NCBI GenBank assembly: GCA_023053545.1
Contig: JAKZAN010000004.1
Location: 12,561,235-12,625,234 of the forward strand
Reading direction: 5' to 3'
From: Lepidurus packardi
Lineage: Eukaryota > Arthropoda > Branchiopoda > Notostraca > Triopsidae
Length of the DNA stretch: 64,000 nucleotides
Below, one piece after another: positions 44,746 to 55,248 of the stretch (the first letter of the stretch is position 1; each line of letters starts with the position of its first letter). The position numbers and the translations under genes are program-made. The notes under the pieces are model-generated. The model was not told the origin of the DNA. It made no database searches and saw nothing but the letters and a program-made list of their open reading frames with translations.

Positions 44746-46761
44746 TGGAATGTTTTCCTACTGCAGTAGTATCCTGTTCTTGTTGATTTGCGAATTTCAA
44801 AAATTAAGGAAAAAAGTGCTGGCTAACCACAAAATGTTCCCCTAATTGGGGGAAATTATCGCAGTTAAAGATTTGCTTGTTACCTTTTAACGAAGAAGGT
44901 TGAGCCCGGTTTTTACGCCAAGAAAACTTCCGGGTTGCCAAAATTGGCGAGTTTCAAGTTTGGCGTGGGGAAAAGATCCAATGTGTGACCGTCGCACGAC
45001 AACGGTAGAGGAGCAGAACCGATACCACGCTCACCAAGTTCCGGTACTCGCGCTGGATCGCAGGCTCGTAATGAGCGATCCCTTTTCGCATCCCTTTCCG
45101 CGGAATGGAATTCGCTTTGTTGCACTTCCTGGCCAGTTACCAGTGTTTCGCCCCCAAACACACTCGATTGTTGCAAATTCTTGGCCAAGACCAGCAGAAC
45201 GGAAGATTCGCGAAACTTGGGATGAGCTTGGATCGCAGTAAAGTGCCAATACAGACTTTCTAAACTGTAAAAACTTCTTTCCATGAAGGTAAACGAGAAA
45301 CTAGTCAAACCACGAGGCAATCTTTCAAACCCTATCGCTTCCCATTTCGCCTAGTACACTGACGCTCCAGGCTTAAGAAGCCTCCCTTTCAGATTGGCTC
45401 TGCGTCTTCATTACTTTTCGCATTCATTGATAGTCCATAGGGTCTTACTGAGCACTGTCACACCCTTTTTACTATCACTTTCGCGCCCCTTTTACGTGTT
45501 TACCTAACAGGCAATACAACACCATCTTTAAGATTACTTCCTCCATCTGAAATCCATCGGGTACCCATTTTTTGTATTGTATTTCTGCCATTTTTTGTAT
45601 TTTTTTTGTATTGTACATTTTTGTATTGTTTTGTATTGTCTGATGTACACTTGGAGCTGGGGAAAACGGGAATTTTTTCTTTTCCTTAATACCAAGCTTA
45701 AGACAGCGCCCCATGGGCTTCTTAGAAGGAGCCAAACCGAATTTAAGCGGAAACTAAGGATAAGTTCGTTGTGACTAAGGGTCAAACCAGGTTAAAACGT
45801 CAGGGGACTACGCTGTGGGTACTTGGATGTTGGCCTGCGGGTACCTTCTGGAAAACGAACGAAGGGGACTTGACAGTCCACGGTTAAAACTGGATAAAGG
45901 TAAACTGGAACCGGCGTGTCACACGATTATTGTACAGTAGGGTGCGGGATGTATTGGTTTGAAAACAAGGGAACGACCTCGGATGTCGGATGCTGCCTTG
46001 ACCAAGAGCACTGAACTTTTACCTGTGATCCAATTTGGCACGGGGGGAAGTGGGTAAATGCTCAACCTGTTATCTCGTTTGGGGGCCGAGCTGAACATCT
46101 TCGTCTAGTTAATGCATAAAGGAATAAGAATGCTGGTCTCGTAGGAAAAAGACCTACTGTCTGGGGAAGTCAAACCTTCTGGAGTTGGTAAGTACTACCC
46201 GCGTGACAGGTACTACTTGGTCGCTCTCTGAAAGGCGCAAACAACATACGTTCTTTGCTTTGATACTTGCGACATTGAGAGGCAGGAACCTCTTGGCACG
46301 GAAAATGGGTTTTATGGGGTTAAGATTCCATTCAGATTGAGTGCTTAGGCAGGAAACGGGGATTGGTAGAGGATCTTTGGGTTCGAAAGTAAAATTTTAC
46401 CCTGGTGGTTTATTAATTAGTAGGAAATCCGTTCACGGAACGTTCCAGGTATGTGCTTAATAGTCAGCATGTTTTCAATCGAGGCTTTTTCGTTTGTGTG
46501 TCTGGGAGCAGCGAAGGCAATTAATGGCTTTTCTTCGACTTCGTTAATTGCCGATGAATGATTAAACAGAAACTGGACGTTTTCATTTCTCGAAATTTTC
46601 AGTTGTTAATTTATTTATAATTTTTCAGATATGCGGTTCCAAGTATTCCCATATATAATACTTGTTTGTGCTAATTGCTAAAGATAAAAGGCGATCTGGC
46701 ATCACATCGTCGTCTGCTGCTTTCACAATAGGTGGCGCTGTCTGTTTCCCGCGGGTTGGCT

Positions 46762-47240
46762 CCACACGTTCTCTTGGTTTAGGTTGCAAACGTATGTAAT
46801 GGATCCCGGAGTCGAAAACGACACTAGTGTGTCAGTTTCTAACAATGAATTTTTCTTGTTTCAGCTAGTGGAGTAAAAGAAAGGGCGAGTTTTAACGCTT
46901 ATCATCCATGAAAGTTGAGGATAGTCGTTAAAAGACAAACGGATGAATATACCTCGGTGTTTTATTGGTAGTAAAACTGTGCAATATAGGCTTTATAGGT
47001 ATTAAAATGACAAGAGTTTCATTACGATGCGGTAAAGGCGGCGAGCGCATTAATCAGGTTAGGTTAACGATTCTTTTCAAAAGAATCGTTATCCGTAACA
47101 AAGTGGCTTAATCTTTAATAAAGCAAATTAACCTAATCTAACTAACCCAACTTAATAACCTAACCTAATGCATTTCCAATCCAACCACGAATTTTCAACT
47201 CGAATGACACCTGTTTGTCATTTTCTGCGGAGAACTTTTG
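46762..47240. mobile_element. Second TIR/CCTAA element (diverged)
   Basis: It carries the same internal order as 29921-30437: GGATCCCGGAGTCGAAAA, ACACTAGTGTGTCAG, TAACAATGAATTTTT, CAGCTAGTGGAGTAAAAG, CCTAA-type tracts (about 47120-47170), CATTTCCAATCCAACCAC and a terminal GCGGAGAACTTTTG. Its ends are eroded compared with the first copy, and it holds extra sequence (about 46935-47095). Confidence 0.65.
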
Positions 47241-47639
47241 TAATAATAACAAATCAGTGTCATCTTTATTTTAGGGGTTTACACCATTATATATAGGAAG
47301 GGCGTGCATAAGAAACTGTATGATGAAAAAAGTTAGACTTTCACCGAGCCGACTGCTTAAATGATATTCATGTATGCTATATTGACTAAATAATAGCGTT
47401 CCTGGGCATATTCTTCTTTTTGTTCGAATCCGTTAGTCACGCCTCCTCTGGTTTTAGTACAGAACTTAGCAGGCCCATTAACGGTGCCGGTTTACGGCCG
47501 GCGTAGTGCAGACTGTGTCTTGGTTAAGGGAAGCAGCTGCGTAGTTGCAACGTTCTTTTAGTGTTGGTTAGTCACTCCTTTTTGATCAGATTTCGCCAAC
47601 AGCCGTATATTGTTTTGCGTATTATCCATCAACTTCACA

Positions 47640-50600
47640 ATGTGGCGGTTTAGTGCTATCGTGGCATTTTTAGGTAAAACTTCCTTTCCCTTCTAGAACA
47701 TTCCCTGGCCATATTAGGAAATATAATACTATTTTTCCCCCTTTGTGTTTGTTATGATTTCATTGGGCGTATGTTTTGACTTGCTCGAGCCACGTTGCGC
47801 AATCCTAACCTTTTCTGTCTTGTTTTGTCGACCAGTGACAATATTCAATTCCTTATTAGTCATCCTTAAGCAAATCACTGATGTAACGATGTGTCACGGT
47901 GTCTCTAATAACATGTTTATCGTTTACTTTCAGCCCTCGGTCTAAGTGTCAACTCAATAGCCATTTCTCATCGTGGCGATGCCCAAATTGTCAAACCCAG
48001 CCTCCGCTCCAAAGAATGCTTCTCCGGTCCTAGCTATTGGTGTCAAGATCTGCGGTAAAAACAAGTTTCTTTCCATTTTCTGTTTACAATCCATTACTAT
48101 TATTGTATTTTCTCCTCTTCTAGAACTGCAAAGTCATGCGGAGCCGTCAAGCATTGCATCAAAACCGTATGGGAGCACCAAACCCTCCCTGAAGATAACG
48201 ACGATGTTTGCCAGATATGCAAGAATATGGTTCGCGAAGCCAGGGACACGTTACTATCCAACGAAACCCAAGTATTGGTTGCTAGGCTTCTTCTGGTACG
48301 CTTAATTCACCACATTTTCTCTTAGGAAGAGCTTAAGGAAGTCTTTGAAGGCTCCTGCAAGCTAATTCCCGTCAAAATCGTTCGCGCCGAGTGCTTTAAG
48401 ATCGCTGACGAATTCATCCCCGAATTGGTCGAGACCTTAGCCTCGCAAATGAACCCCAGCATTGTTTGCGCCACCGCTGGCCTCTGCAACAACGCCTGGG
48501 TGGATCAGTTGCTCCAGGAACAAAAGGTTTTGGCTCTTTTTTCGCTCTTTTGGGAGACAATTTATGACAAGTTTCCTAAACTGCGTGTTTTTCTGACAGG
48601 CTTCGCAGCTTATTAAGGATGCAACCAAGCCTGCGTCGACTGGATTGAGCTGCGACGTATGCCAACGGGTGGCTGAAGCCAAACTGGATCAAATCCATCA
48701 AAAAACCCAGTCGGATATTCTGGATTACTTCCTTGAGGCTTGCGGTCATGCGGATTCCTATTCGGACGCTTGTCGCGCCCTCGTCATTGACAACTTCCCG
48801 CCTATTTACGAATCTATAAGCGAACTGGACGCTGGATCCTTTTGCAAATTGGTCGATGCGTGCGATAAAATCCCAAAGGTAATAAAAATAAAAGCTATAC
48901 ATTTTCTGTCCCCGTCTTTGCATGTCAACGTCTTGCGTCTTTTGGGAAATATAACAGATTCCTAAAGTTAAAACGTCTCCTCTTCACACAAAGACGCCAG
49001 CCAAGGTCGAGAAACCCGTCCAAGTGGGAGATGACACGGAATGCCAGTTTTGCGAAGCGTTGGTCAAGCACATGCGCGATATTATGATCGCCAATACCAC
49101 CGAAGTTGAATTCAGAGCGGTTTTGGAAGGCCTTTGCAGACAAACCGGCAACTTCAAGGCCGAAGTAAGCTTACACAAACGCGGAACTATGAGCTTAAAG
49201 TTATCTTATCCTAGTGTTTGAGCATGGTGGACCAGTATTATGACGTCATCTACGGTTTCTTGGTTAACGAATTGGATCCCCAAGCCGCTTGCCGCCTGAT
49301 GACTCTGTGTCCCAATCCGGGTGTTAACGCTATCTTAGGACAAGTAAGTTTCGTTATTCAACAATTTAAAACACGTTCTCAATTCAATCTAGATTAATAA
49401 TTCTCGAATTTTTTATAATTTTTTTCATTATTTTTGATTTAATGTAGTGTTTCATATTACCATAATTTTACAACATTTTTTCAACACAATCTGGTTTAAT
49501 AATTATCGTATTCTTTCATTCTTTTCCATTAGTGGTATTGAATATTAATGAGTTTAATTTAAGTTAAATATTTTATATATATTTGTATTGAAACTTGAAT
49601 CGTTTTGAGTTTTAAGACCTTGATGGATTCTTGAGCATGTTCTTTCTTCTCCTTAATTTTGTTTCTATTTATTTTTTTTATAATTATTTTTACAATTGTA
49701 TAGGCTCCGATTTGGATTTTGCGTCCCCTTGATACGTTGCCGGTGGTTCCAGCATCGAAATTGCAAGCTGCAGAGAAAACGGAGATGGTTCCTATGACAA
49801 AATTGCAGCCTGCACGTTCCATAGACGCAGATAAGGTCTTTTATGATGTTTTACCGTCCGAAAAGCTCATCGGACAAGATGAAGCCAATGCGATCAACAC
49901 TAACAGTATGCCAATTGGTAATTTGAGCCTTTTTTCTTTCAAGCAATTACAATTAAGCGTTTTTACTGTCTTTCTAGTTGATATTGTACCATTGCCGGAA
50001 ACTAAAAACGTGGATCAGGCGGTGGTCAAGGGCCAGAACCAGGAAGTCTGCGTTTTGTGCGAGTACATTTTGCACCAAGTCGAGGTTGAACTCAGCAACC
50101 GCACTACTGAAGTAAATTACCTATAGAACAGCAGCAAAAAAAATTACTAAATAGTTTAAAAAAACATATTTATTATTTTATTTTATTATTTTATTCTATT
50201 ATTTTTAATAATTATTTCAGTAACGGATAGTATTGTAATTAAAGAACGTTCTTTTGTTTTCAGGAAGAGATTAAGAATGTGGTGTTGGGAATCTGTAAAC
50301 GCTTGCCGAGTTCTCTGGCAGACCAATGCTCAAATTTCGTCAGCCTTTATGGCGATGCTGTAATCTTTGTTTTGGCTCATGAATTGGACCCAGCGAAGGT
50401 GAAGAAACTGAATTTCAAGCTAATTTAACTCATTTAGAACTTTCGATGTCTTTTAGGTGTGTCCTATGCTGAAGTTGTGTCCTGGCAAGTTTGCGTTGCC
50501 TAAAGCGTTCAAGAACAAAGTCCAGGACCCGAATGTCTGCTCTTTTTGTTTGTTTGCCATGACAGAGTTGGATCGCATGCTCGAGGACAACAAAACGGAA

Positions 50601-52403
50601 GCTTCTATTAAGCACAGTATGGAAAAGTTGTGCAATTTGGCGCCTCAAAGCATTCGCGCCCAGTGCGAAGGTTTCGTGGATACTTACACGGATGAGGTTA
50701 TCGAAATGTTTTTGGCGGATTTCACACCTAACGAAGTTTGCAATGCATTGAAACTCTGCATCTCCAAACGCGTTAAATTCGGCAAAATATTTGACAAAAG
50801 TAAAAAGAAAAATGGATCTTTCTATGAAATTTGGATTACAATCTTGGCATTTTTAGGGGATTTGACTGTCGGAGAATTTATGGAAAACGTGAAAGCGCAG
50901 CGGGAGTTGAAAGCCAAAGCGAAAGGAGAACAAGCTGCGAAAGCTGACGTTCAGTGCGTTTTGTGCGAGTTCGCGATGGCACAGCTTGACAAGATGATCA
51001 TTAAGAACAGCACAGAGGTACTTTCTCGACTTTCTAGACGAAAGAAAGAAGTTCAGGAGATTATTCTGACTTGTTTTTCGTGATTAGGATGAGATCAAAC
51101 GTGCATTGGAGTACTTGTGTGATAAATTGCCCAGTTCCCTTACGGACCAGTGTGTCGATTTCGTCGAGCAGTATGGGGATGCCATCTTCAAGTTGTTGAC
51201 CAATGAAATGTCGCCCCATGAAGTCTGCATGGAACTGCAGTTATGCCCCAACACAGGTAATGAAGATTTATTTGATTTTCCTAGATTTAGCGGAATATTC
51301 ACTAAAAAAACAACCGTTTTCTCTTGTTGTGCCTTATTTTCGTTTAGTACTTACAGTTTTCGCTATTAGTAAACAAATCCATTTAGTTTTCGCTATTACT
51401 AATCAATTTCTTCGTAATTTTGCGTCTAGTTGAGGTTAAGACCACCAAGGAAGTTAAACCAGAAGCCGTCAATACGTGTGAAATATGCGAGGTAGTTGTG
51501 GCCTACTTGGATAAGCTTTTGGAAGACGATGTGGTTGAAGAAAGTATTGATATCCTCATTGAGAAGGTCTGCGTGGCCGTACCACAGCAGTCTCGTCAGA
51601 AAGTAAGAAGATTTTTATAAATTGTTTTATAGTTTAATGGGTTGATGGTTTTTTCTTGTTTTGTTTAGTGTCGGGACATAATTGACACGTATGGACCGTA
51701 TATTATTAGCCAGTTGGGTTTGGTGGCCGACCAACGCGAAGTTTGTCAAGCTCTTCATTTATGTCAAACTCCTGGCAAAGTGCAATTGTTGGGAGGCAAA
51801 CATTGCACTTGGGGGCCCGCGTACTGGTGTGTGAGTGCCGCCCATGCAAAATCTTGTGACGTAAGTTGAGTGGTTTTCTAATGATTTATTATTATCATAT
51901 TTCGTTTGTACCAAAGTTTGTACAAAACTAAGCGTTAAAGTGATCCTAATTCACTAAAGCTTGACTTAAGTTAAGTTTTACAACAAGTTTGACGCAAATT
52001 GGGTCAGTAGTTACCAAGATAATTAGAGAACAGTTTTATCCGAAGTAAGCGTTCAGGTACGCCTGAACAAAAGCATCCCACGCCACCTATTGACGGGACC
52101 TGTAGACGCTTGCTAAAACTAAACATGTATTTGTTATTAGCAGCTATTCATCTCTTTATCATTTTTATTATTTTTTAAATATATACCAACGTAGGCTTTT
52201 TTGTATACATTATGTTTTTATTTTTTCGTTATTTATATTTTGTTATTTATATATTTATAATGTAATACCGTCATTATATTTGACTAGCTTGTGAATAGTT
52301 TAAATTGTTTCATTAATTCTAGCTATTTATGGTGGGTTTTTCTTGGTTTGTTTAGGCGTTGGAGCATTGCCAAACCAAAGTTTGGAAGAAAACTCAGCCT
52401 TGA
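47640..52403 (+). CDS. Sap-r: Prosaposin-like saposin polyprotein (16 exons, 895 aa)
   Basis: Exons start at 47640, 47934, 48124, 48326, 48600, 48958, 49215, 49704, 49978, 50264, 50457, 50857, 51088, 51430, 51669 and 52356 (TGA at 52401); all phases close. A signal peptide (MWRFSAIVAFLALG) leads to a saposin-A-like motif (CFSGPSYWCQDL), seven saposin-B domains and a second saposin-A motif (CTWGPAYWCVSAAHAKSCD). The B domains begin VCQICKNMV, SCDVCQRVA, ECQFCEALV, VCVLCEYIL, VCSFCLFAM, QCVLCEFAM and TCEICEVVV, each with six cysteines. Human prosaposin has four. In the family the precursor is cut in lysosomes into small activators that present sphingolipids to hydrolases. Asn-X-Ser/Thr sites recur after helix 2 (NETQ, NTTE, NRTT, NKTE, NSTE). 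An intron interrupts most B domains at the same place, after helix 2, which points to growth by domain duplication. Confidence 0.93.
51861..52355. other. Last intron of the saposin gene
   Basis: At 495 bp this is among the longest introns of the gene. AT-rich; no repeat family recognised apart from GCCACCTATTGACGG-like phrases near 52083. Nothing coding is seen. Confidence 0.5.
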
Positions 52404-53112
52404 AAAAGTCGATCGTGTTACGTCAGTAAAGTAAAGGAAGTAATACGTTTTGTTTCTCAATTCCGGTAGTGTAGTTTTAGTAGTGTGGCAGTAGCTCTTT
52501 TGTATTGGAATTCTTTACAGGTTTGACATATATGTGATAATAAGTAACACTGAAAATGGTTATTTTTATTTTTTCACCTTTACCTTTTTCCAAAATTGTG
52601 AGACTTGTTTGCTAACTCAAAATTGTGCAGATTACAAGAGTTAAAAAGTTAAGAACCGATACTTTGGGGAGGATATGGTGCCTTGTAGAGACCATTTTTC
52701 CAATTTAAATTACTATTTTTGTTTTGTTTATTTTTTAAACTTTGATTCAACAAAATTTGTAATTCGTAAAGAAAGCAAAGTCAAATTAGGTGGGATTCAT
52801 GTCATGTAATCCGAATCATGAATGTTGGCAAGAGTGCCGATAATTAAACCTATGTGTAATTCAGAAAGCAATTATTAAAGTGTAAGTTTGGCATGAATAA
52901 AAGATTAAGTACTTTAAATTTTCATTTTGAATCATTTAGTGATGAGTGACTGTTATTGCTTAACCAAGTATACCTAATACCATTATAGGTTTAGACATAA
53001 AATTATAGGTACAACAATAAATCTAACGGAATCGTTTTTAGAAGGATTTTGTACCTGAATTTCTTTATACGATAGATCAAATAAGAAAGAAAAACTAGCT
53101 ATATAGGCTACC
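52404..53112. other. Convergent 3' region of saposin and gustatory receptor genes
   Basis: AT-rich sequence between convergent stop codons. Candidate plus-strand polyadenylation signals (ATTAAA near 52874, AATAAA near 52896) lie about 480 bp past the saposin stop. No further coding content. Confidence 0.5.
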
Positions 53113-54441
53113 TTATGTACAGTGGGTTTGCAGCATCACAATGACATAGGTGGTAATGAGTCCAGTCATGGATAGTAAAGTCGTGGTGGAGATGGTAAAT
53201 AAGTTGAGGGGCGTGGCTGCCCATTGTTTAAGCCGCAAATGGTACAAAAACATCTTGAATAGTTGTTTTTCGTCGACGGTCAAGTTGTCCCAGTGTTGGT
53301 TGAGGGTATTGCTCATACTTGCTTGGAACTCCGTTAGGTGCGCTGGTAGACTGTTATATAGGCTGGTCAGGGCCACTACTTTAACTCCTAGTATCACCCC
53401 AAACATACTGCACATGATTGGGACAATCGATTCGTTCAAAAGCTCCTTGTTTGTGTTTGTGAACCTCACCGAAGCAAGAACGAAATAAGCTTCGCAGCAG
53501 ATGGCGAAAAAGGATACTGAATAGCTGGTGAGGAGCACAAACCCGAAAAGGGATTGCGCTTGGATCACGAGCTGACTGAGCTGCTCGAAAAGCTTCCATA
53601 GCTGCTCTATGGCGTCCTTGTAAGAACAAGTAGTGTGTTCAATGAAATTCCGTCGTTTGGGGTATGCTGGGTCGATTAGAGGCATGCTGGGTACAACCAA
53701 GTTGTTGGTACAGGTATGGCAATCCTTCATTGGCAAGGTAACCTCGCTTCGCTTTGGAATGCGTTCGATCCCAACCATGAATGCGTTTTGGATTTTGACG
53801 AGAGAGAACGCGAGATGGCGGTACGTGAAACCAGTCGTTACTTCTCCAAAGAAACAGAGGGCTGTTGCGTAGTACTGTACCACCACTTCCAGCGAGTGAC
53901 AAATGTAGAACGCTTTGGACTTGTTGGTAGTTATGAAGCTCGCGAAGGTGGTAAAGTAGTCCATGTAGGTAATGTACAAATAGGTGGTGAACGCTACCGT
54001 CAATCCAATGGCAATACACAGAAGGATGCTAGTTAGACGGTAGCCTTTCAGTGAGATTTCTCTGTTGGAAGTGTGGATGTCCAGGGTTTGTTCTAGTCGT
54101 CCCCAGTCTTGTAAGAATTTGCAGATTGGAATACGTTTCCAGGTGAAGGTAATCAGCGTAGCCAAGGCGAGCGGGAATTGTAGGTACCTGCATAAAGTCA
54201 AGATGAACTGCTGCATGTCTCGGCCGCTAGCCACGTCGTCGACCAGAAGGTAGTGGCAAAAGCTTAATATGAACAACAAACCCAAGCCAATCAGAACAAC
54301 CATCATGTAGCGTACACAGAAAACTACTCCCATTTGCCGTGGAGGGCATTCCAAGGGTAACAGCCCACCGGTTAGGGTTATTAGCTTGGAAAGAGGAGCG
54401 ATGCTCTGCAACAGTGGCAAAGTGTCATTATCACCGTCCAT
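53113..54441 (-). CDS. Gr: Gustatory receptor, intact single-exon copy 1 (442 aa)
   Basis: A seven-pass chemoreceptor of the insect/crustacean gustatory receptor family, an inverted-topology ligand-gated channel in sensory neuron membranes. Hydrophobic segments lie at about residues 44-66, 84-100, 137-158, 183-207, 299-323, 342-362 and 412-437. The C-terminus reads LFTISTTTLLSMTGLITTYVIV then MLQTHCT. The TYxxxxLQ signature of the last helix is present, but the usual final Phe is replaced by Thr. A long loop with CHTCTNN and PKRRNFIEHTTCSY precedes segment 5. The gene is one open frame from ATG to stop without introns. It pairs in tandem with a second intact copy 800 bp away that shares most of its sequence. 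The ligand cannot be read from sequence. A TATAAAAG box lies about 80 bp upstream. Confidence 0.88.
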   Translation of the reverse strand: MDGDNDTLPLLQSIAPLSKLITLTGGLLPLECPPRQMGVVFCVRYMMVVLIGLGLLFILSFCHYLLVDDVASGRDMQQFILTLCRYLQFPLALATLITFTWKRIPICKFLQDWGRLEQTLDIHTSNREISLKGYRLTSILLCIAIGLTVAFTTYLYITYMDYFTTFASFITTNKSKAFYICHSLEVVVQYYATALCFFGEVTTGFTYRHLAFSLVKIQNAFMVGIERIPKRSEVTLPMKDCHTCTNNLVVPSMPLIDPAYPKRRNFIEHTTCSYKDAIEQLWKLFEQLSQLVIQAQSLFGFVLLTSYSVSFFAICCEAYFVLASVRFTNTNKELLNESIVPIMCSMFGVILGVKVVALTSLYNSLPAHLTEFQASMSNTLNQHWDNLTVDEKQLFKMFLYHLRLKQWAATPLNLFTISTTTLLSMTGLITTYVIVMLQTHCT

Positions 54442-54518
54442 TTTTCTTTAATTGCTGTACTAACTGTACCAAACTTCAATTACTGTACGATATGAAGAGG
54501 TCTTACTAGGAGAAAGAT

Positions 54519-54536
54519 CCCTTTTATACTGTAGTG
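54519..54536 (-). promoter_or_regulatory. TATA box of gustatory receptor copy 1
   Basis: The minus strand reads CACTACAGTATAAAAGGGAT, a strong TATA box about 80-90 bp before the start codon. The corresponding place upstream of copy 2 carries CTACAGTGTTAAAAGGTC, so CTACAGTRTWAAAAGG is shared between the paralogs. Confidence 0.6.
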
Positions 54537-54843
54537 CTTGAGTTTAGATCAATACCATTATCTTGTTGATAAAACCTCGCATCCTCGCTTGTAACAACTT
54601 AATTGCGGGATGGACTTTGCAGGTGACATTTAAGAGGCAACACAAGCGACCATAATGACTTTTAGTGTATTGCCGGCCGCTTCAGATAAGGTTGACATGT
54701 ACACGCATTAGCCTATAAGCGGAGATTGGCCCATCAGTGATCCTACGTTTATATGCAGGAAAAGTAATTAATATAGGCAGATAAGTTTAGCTTATTGATG
54801 TGAAACAGTCCATAGATGGTGCTGACGTTTGTTATCGTTAACC

Positions 54844-55181
54844 CAACAGGTTCTCCGGGTTTCAAAACACGGAGGTCGAAATGACACTACGTGTGTCATA
54901 TTGTTGCCAAACGTTCTCCGGGAAAAGAATGACAACGAATGTCACTCGAGTTGAAAATTGGTAGTTGGATTGGAATTGCAATAGGTTAGGCAATTATTAA
55001 TTAGCTTAGGTTGATTTCGCTGATTCTCATCAACGAAAGTATAAACCTTGTACTTGTTAAACCTTTCACTCCATCAGCTGAAAAAAGAAAAATTCATTAT
55101 TCAAAATATGACACACTAATGTCAGTTTCGACAAGTGGAATACGTTACACATGTTTGTCACTAAATCCGGAGAACGTGTTG
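54844..55181. mobile_element. Third TIR/CCTAA-family element, between the receptor genes
   Basis: Ends are CAACAGGTTCTCCGG (54844) and TCCGGAGAACGTGTTG (ends 55181), an inverted pair. The internal order is reversed relative to 29.9 kb: ACTCGAGTTGAAAATTGG, TTGGATTGGAATTGCAA, AATAGGTTAGG, CATCAGCTG and GACACACTAATGTCAG. A second internal CAAACGTTCTCCGGG at about 54913 suggests a nested or duplicated end. It separates the two intact receptor genes. Confidence 0.68.
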
Positions 55182-55248
55182 CGAAAACCCACCGCCTGTA
55201 CCAAGCTAATTTACACGGGAGCCTTAGCTAGGTACATGATGTGCTAAC

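Larger units (their letters stand above)
35871..47639. other. 11.8-kb gene-poor interval
   Basis: No confident gene is found. Contents seen: a tandem repeat at 37020-37360; a TTTCGCCTATT cluster at 38455-38505; an open patch at 38686-39057; a possible 5' exon on the minus strand at 40109-40262; a diverged pair of AGAACATTCGATGCG segments at 42530 and 42640; a large direct repeat at 43860-44745; a GC-richer patch open on both strands at 44900-45320 with no recognisable product; and a TIR element at 46762-47240. The rest is AT-rich and shows nothing I can name. Confidence 0.5.

Noticed and set aside
44900-45320. Gene in the GC-richer patch open on both strands
   Set aside because: Both strands are open over the same bases, no domain is recognisable, and no consistent splice partners were found.
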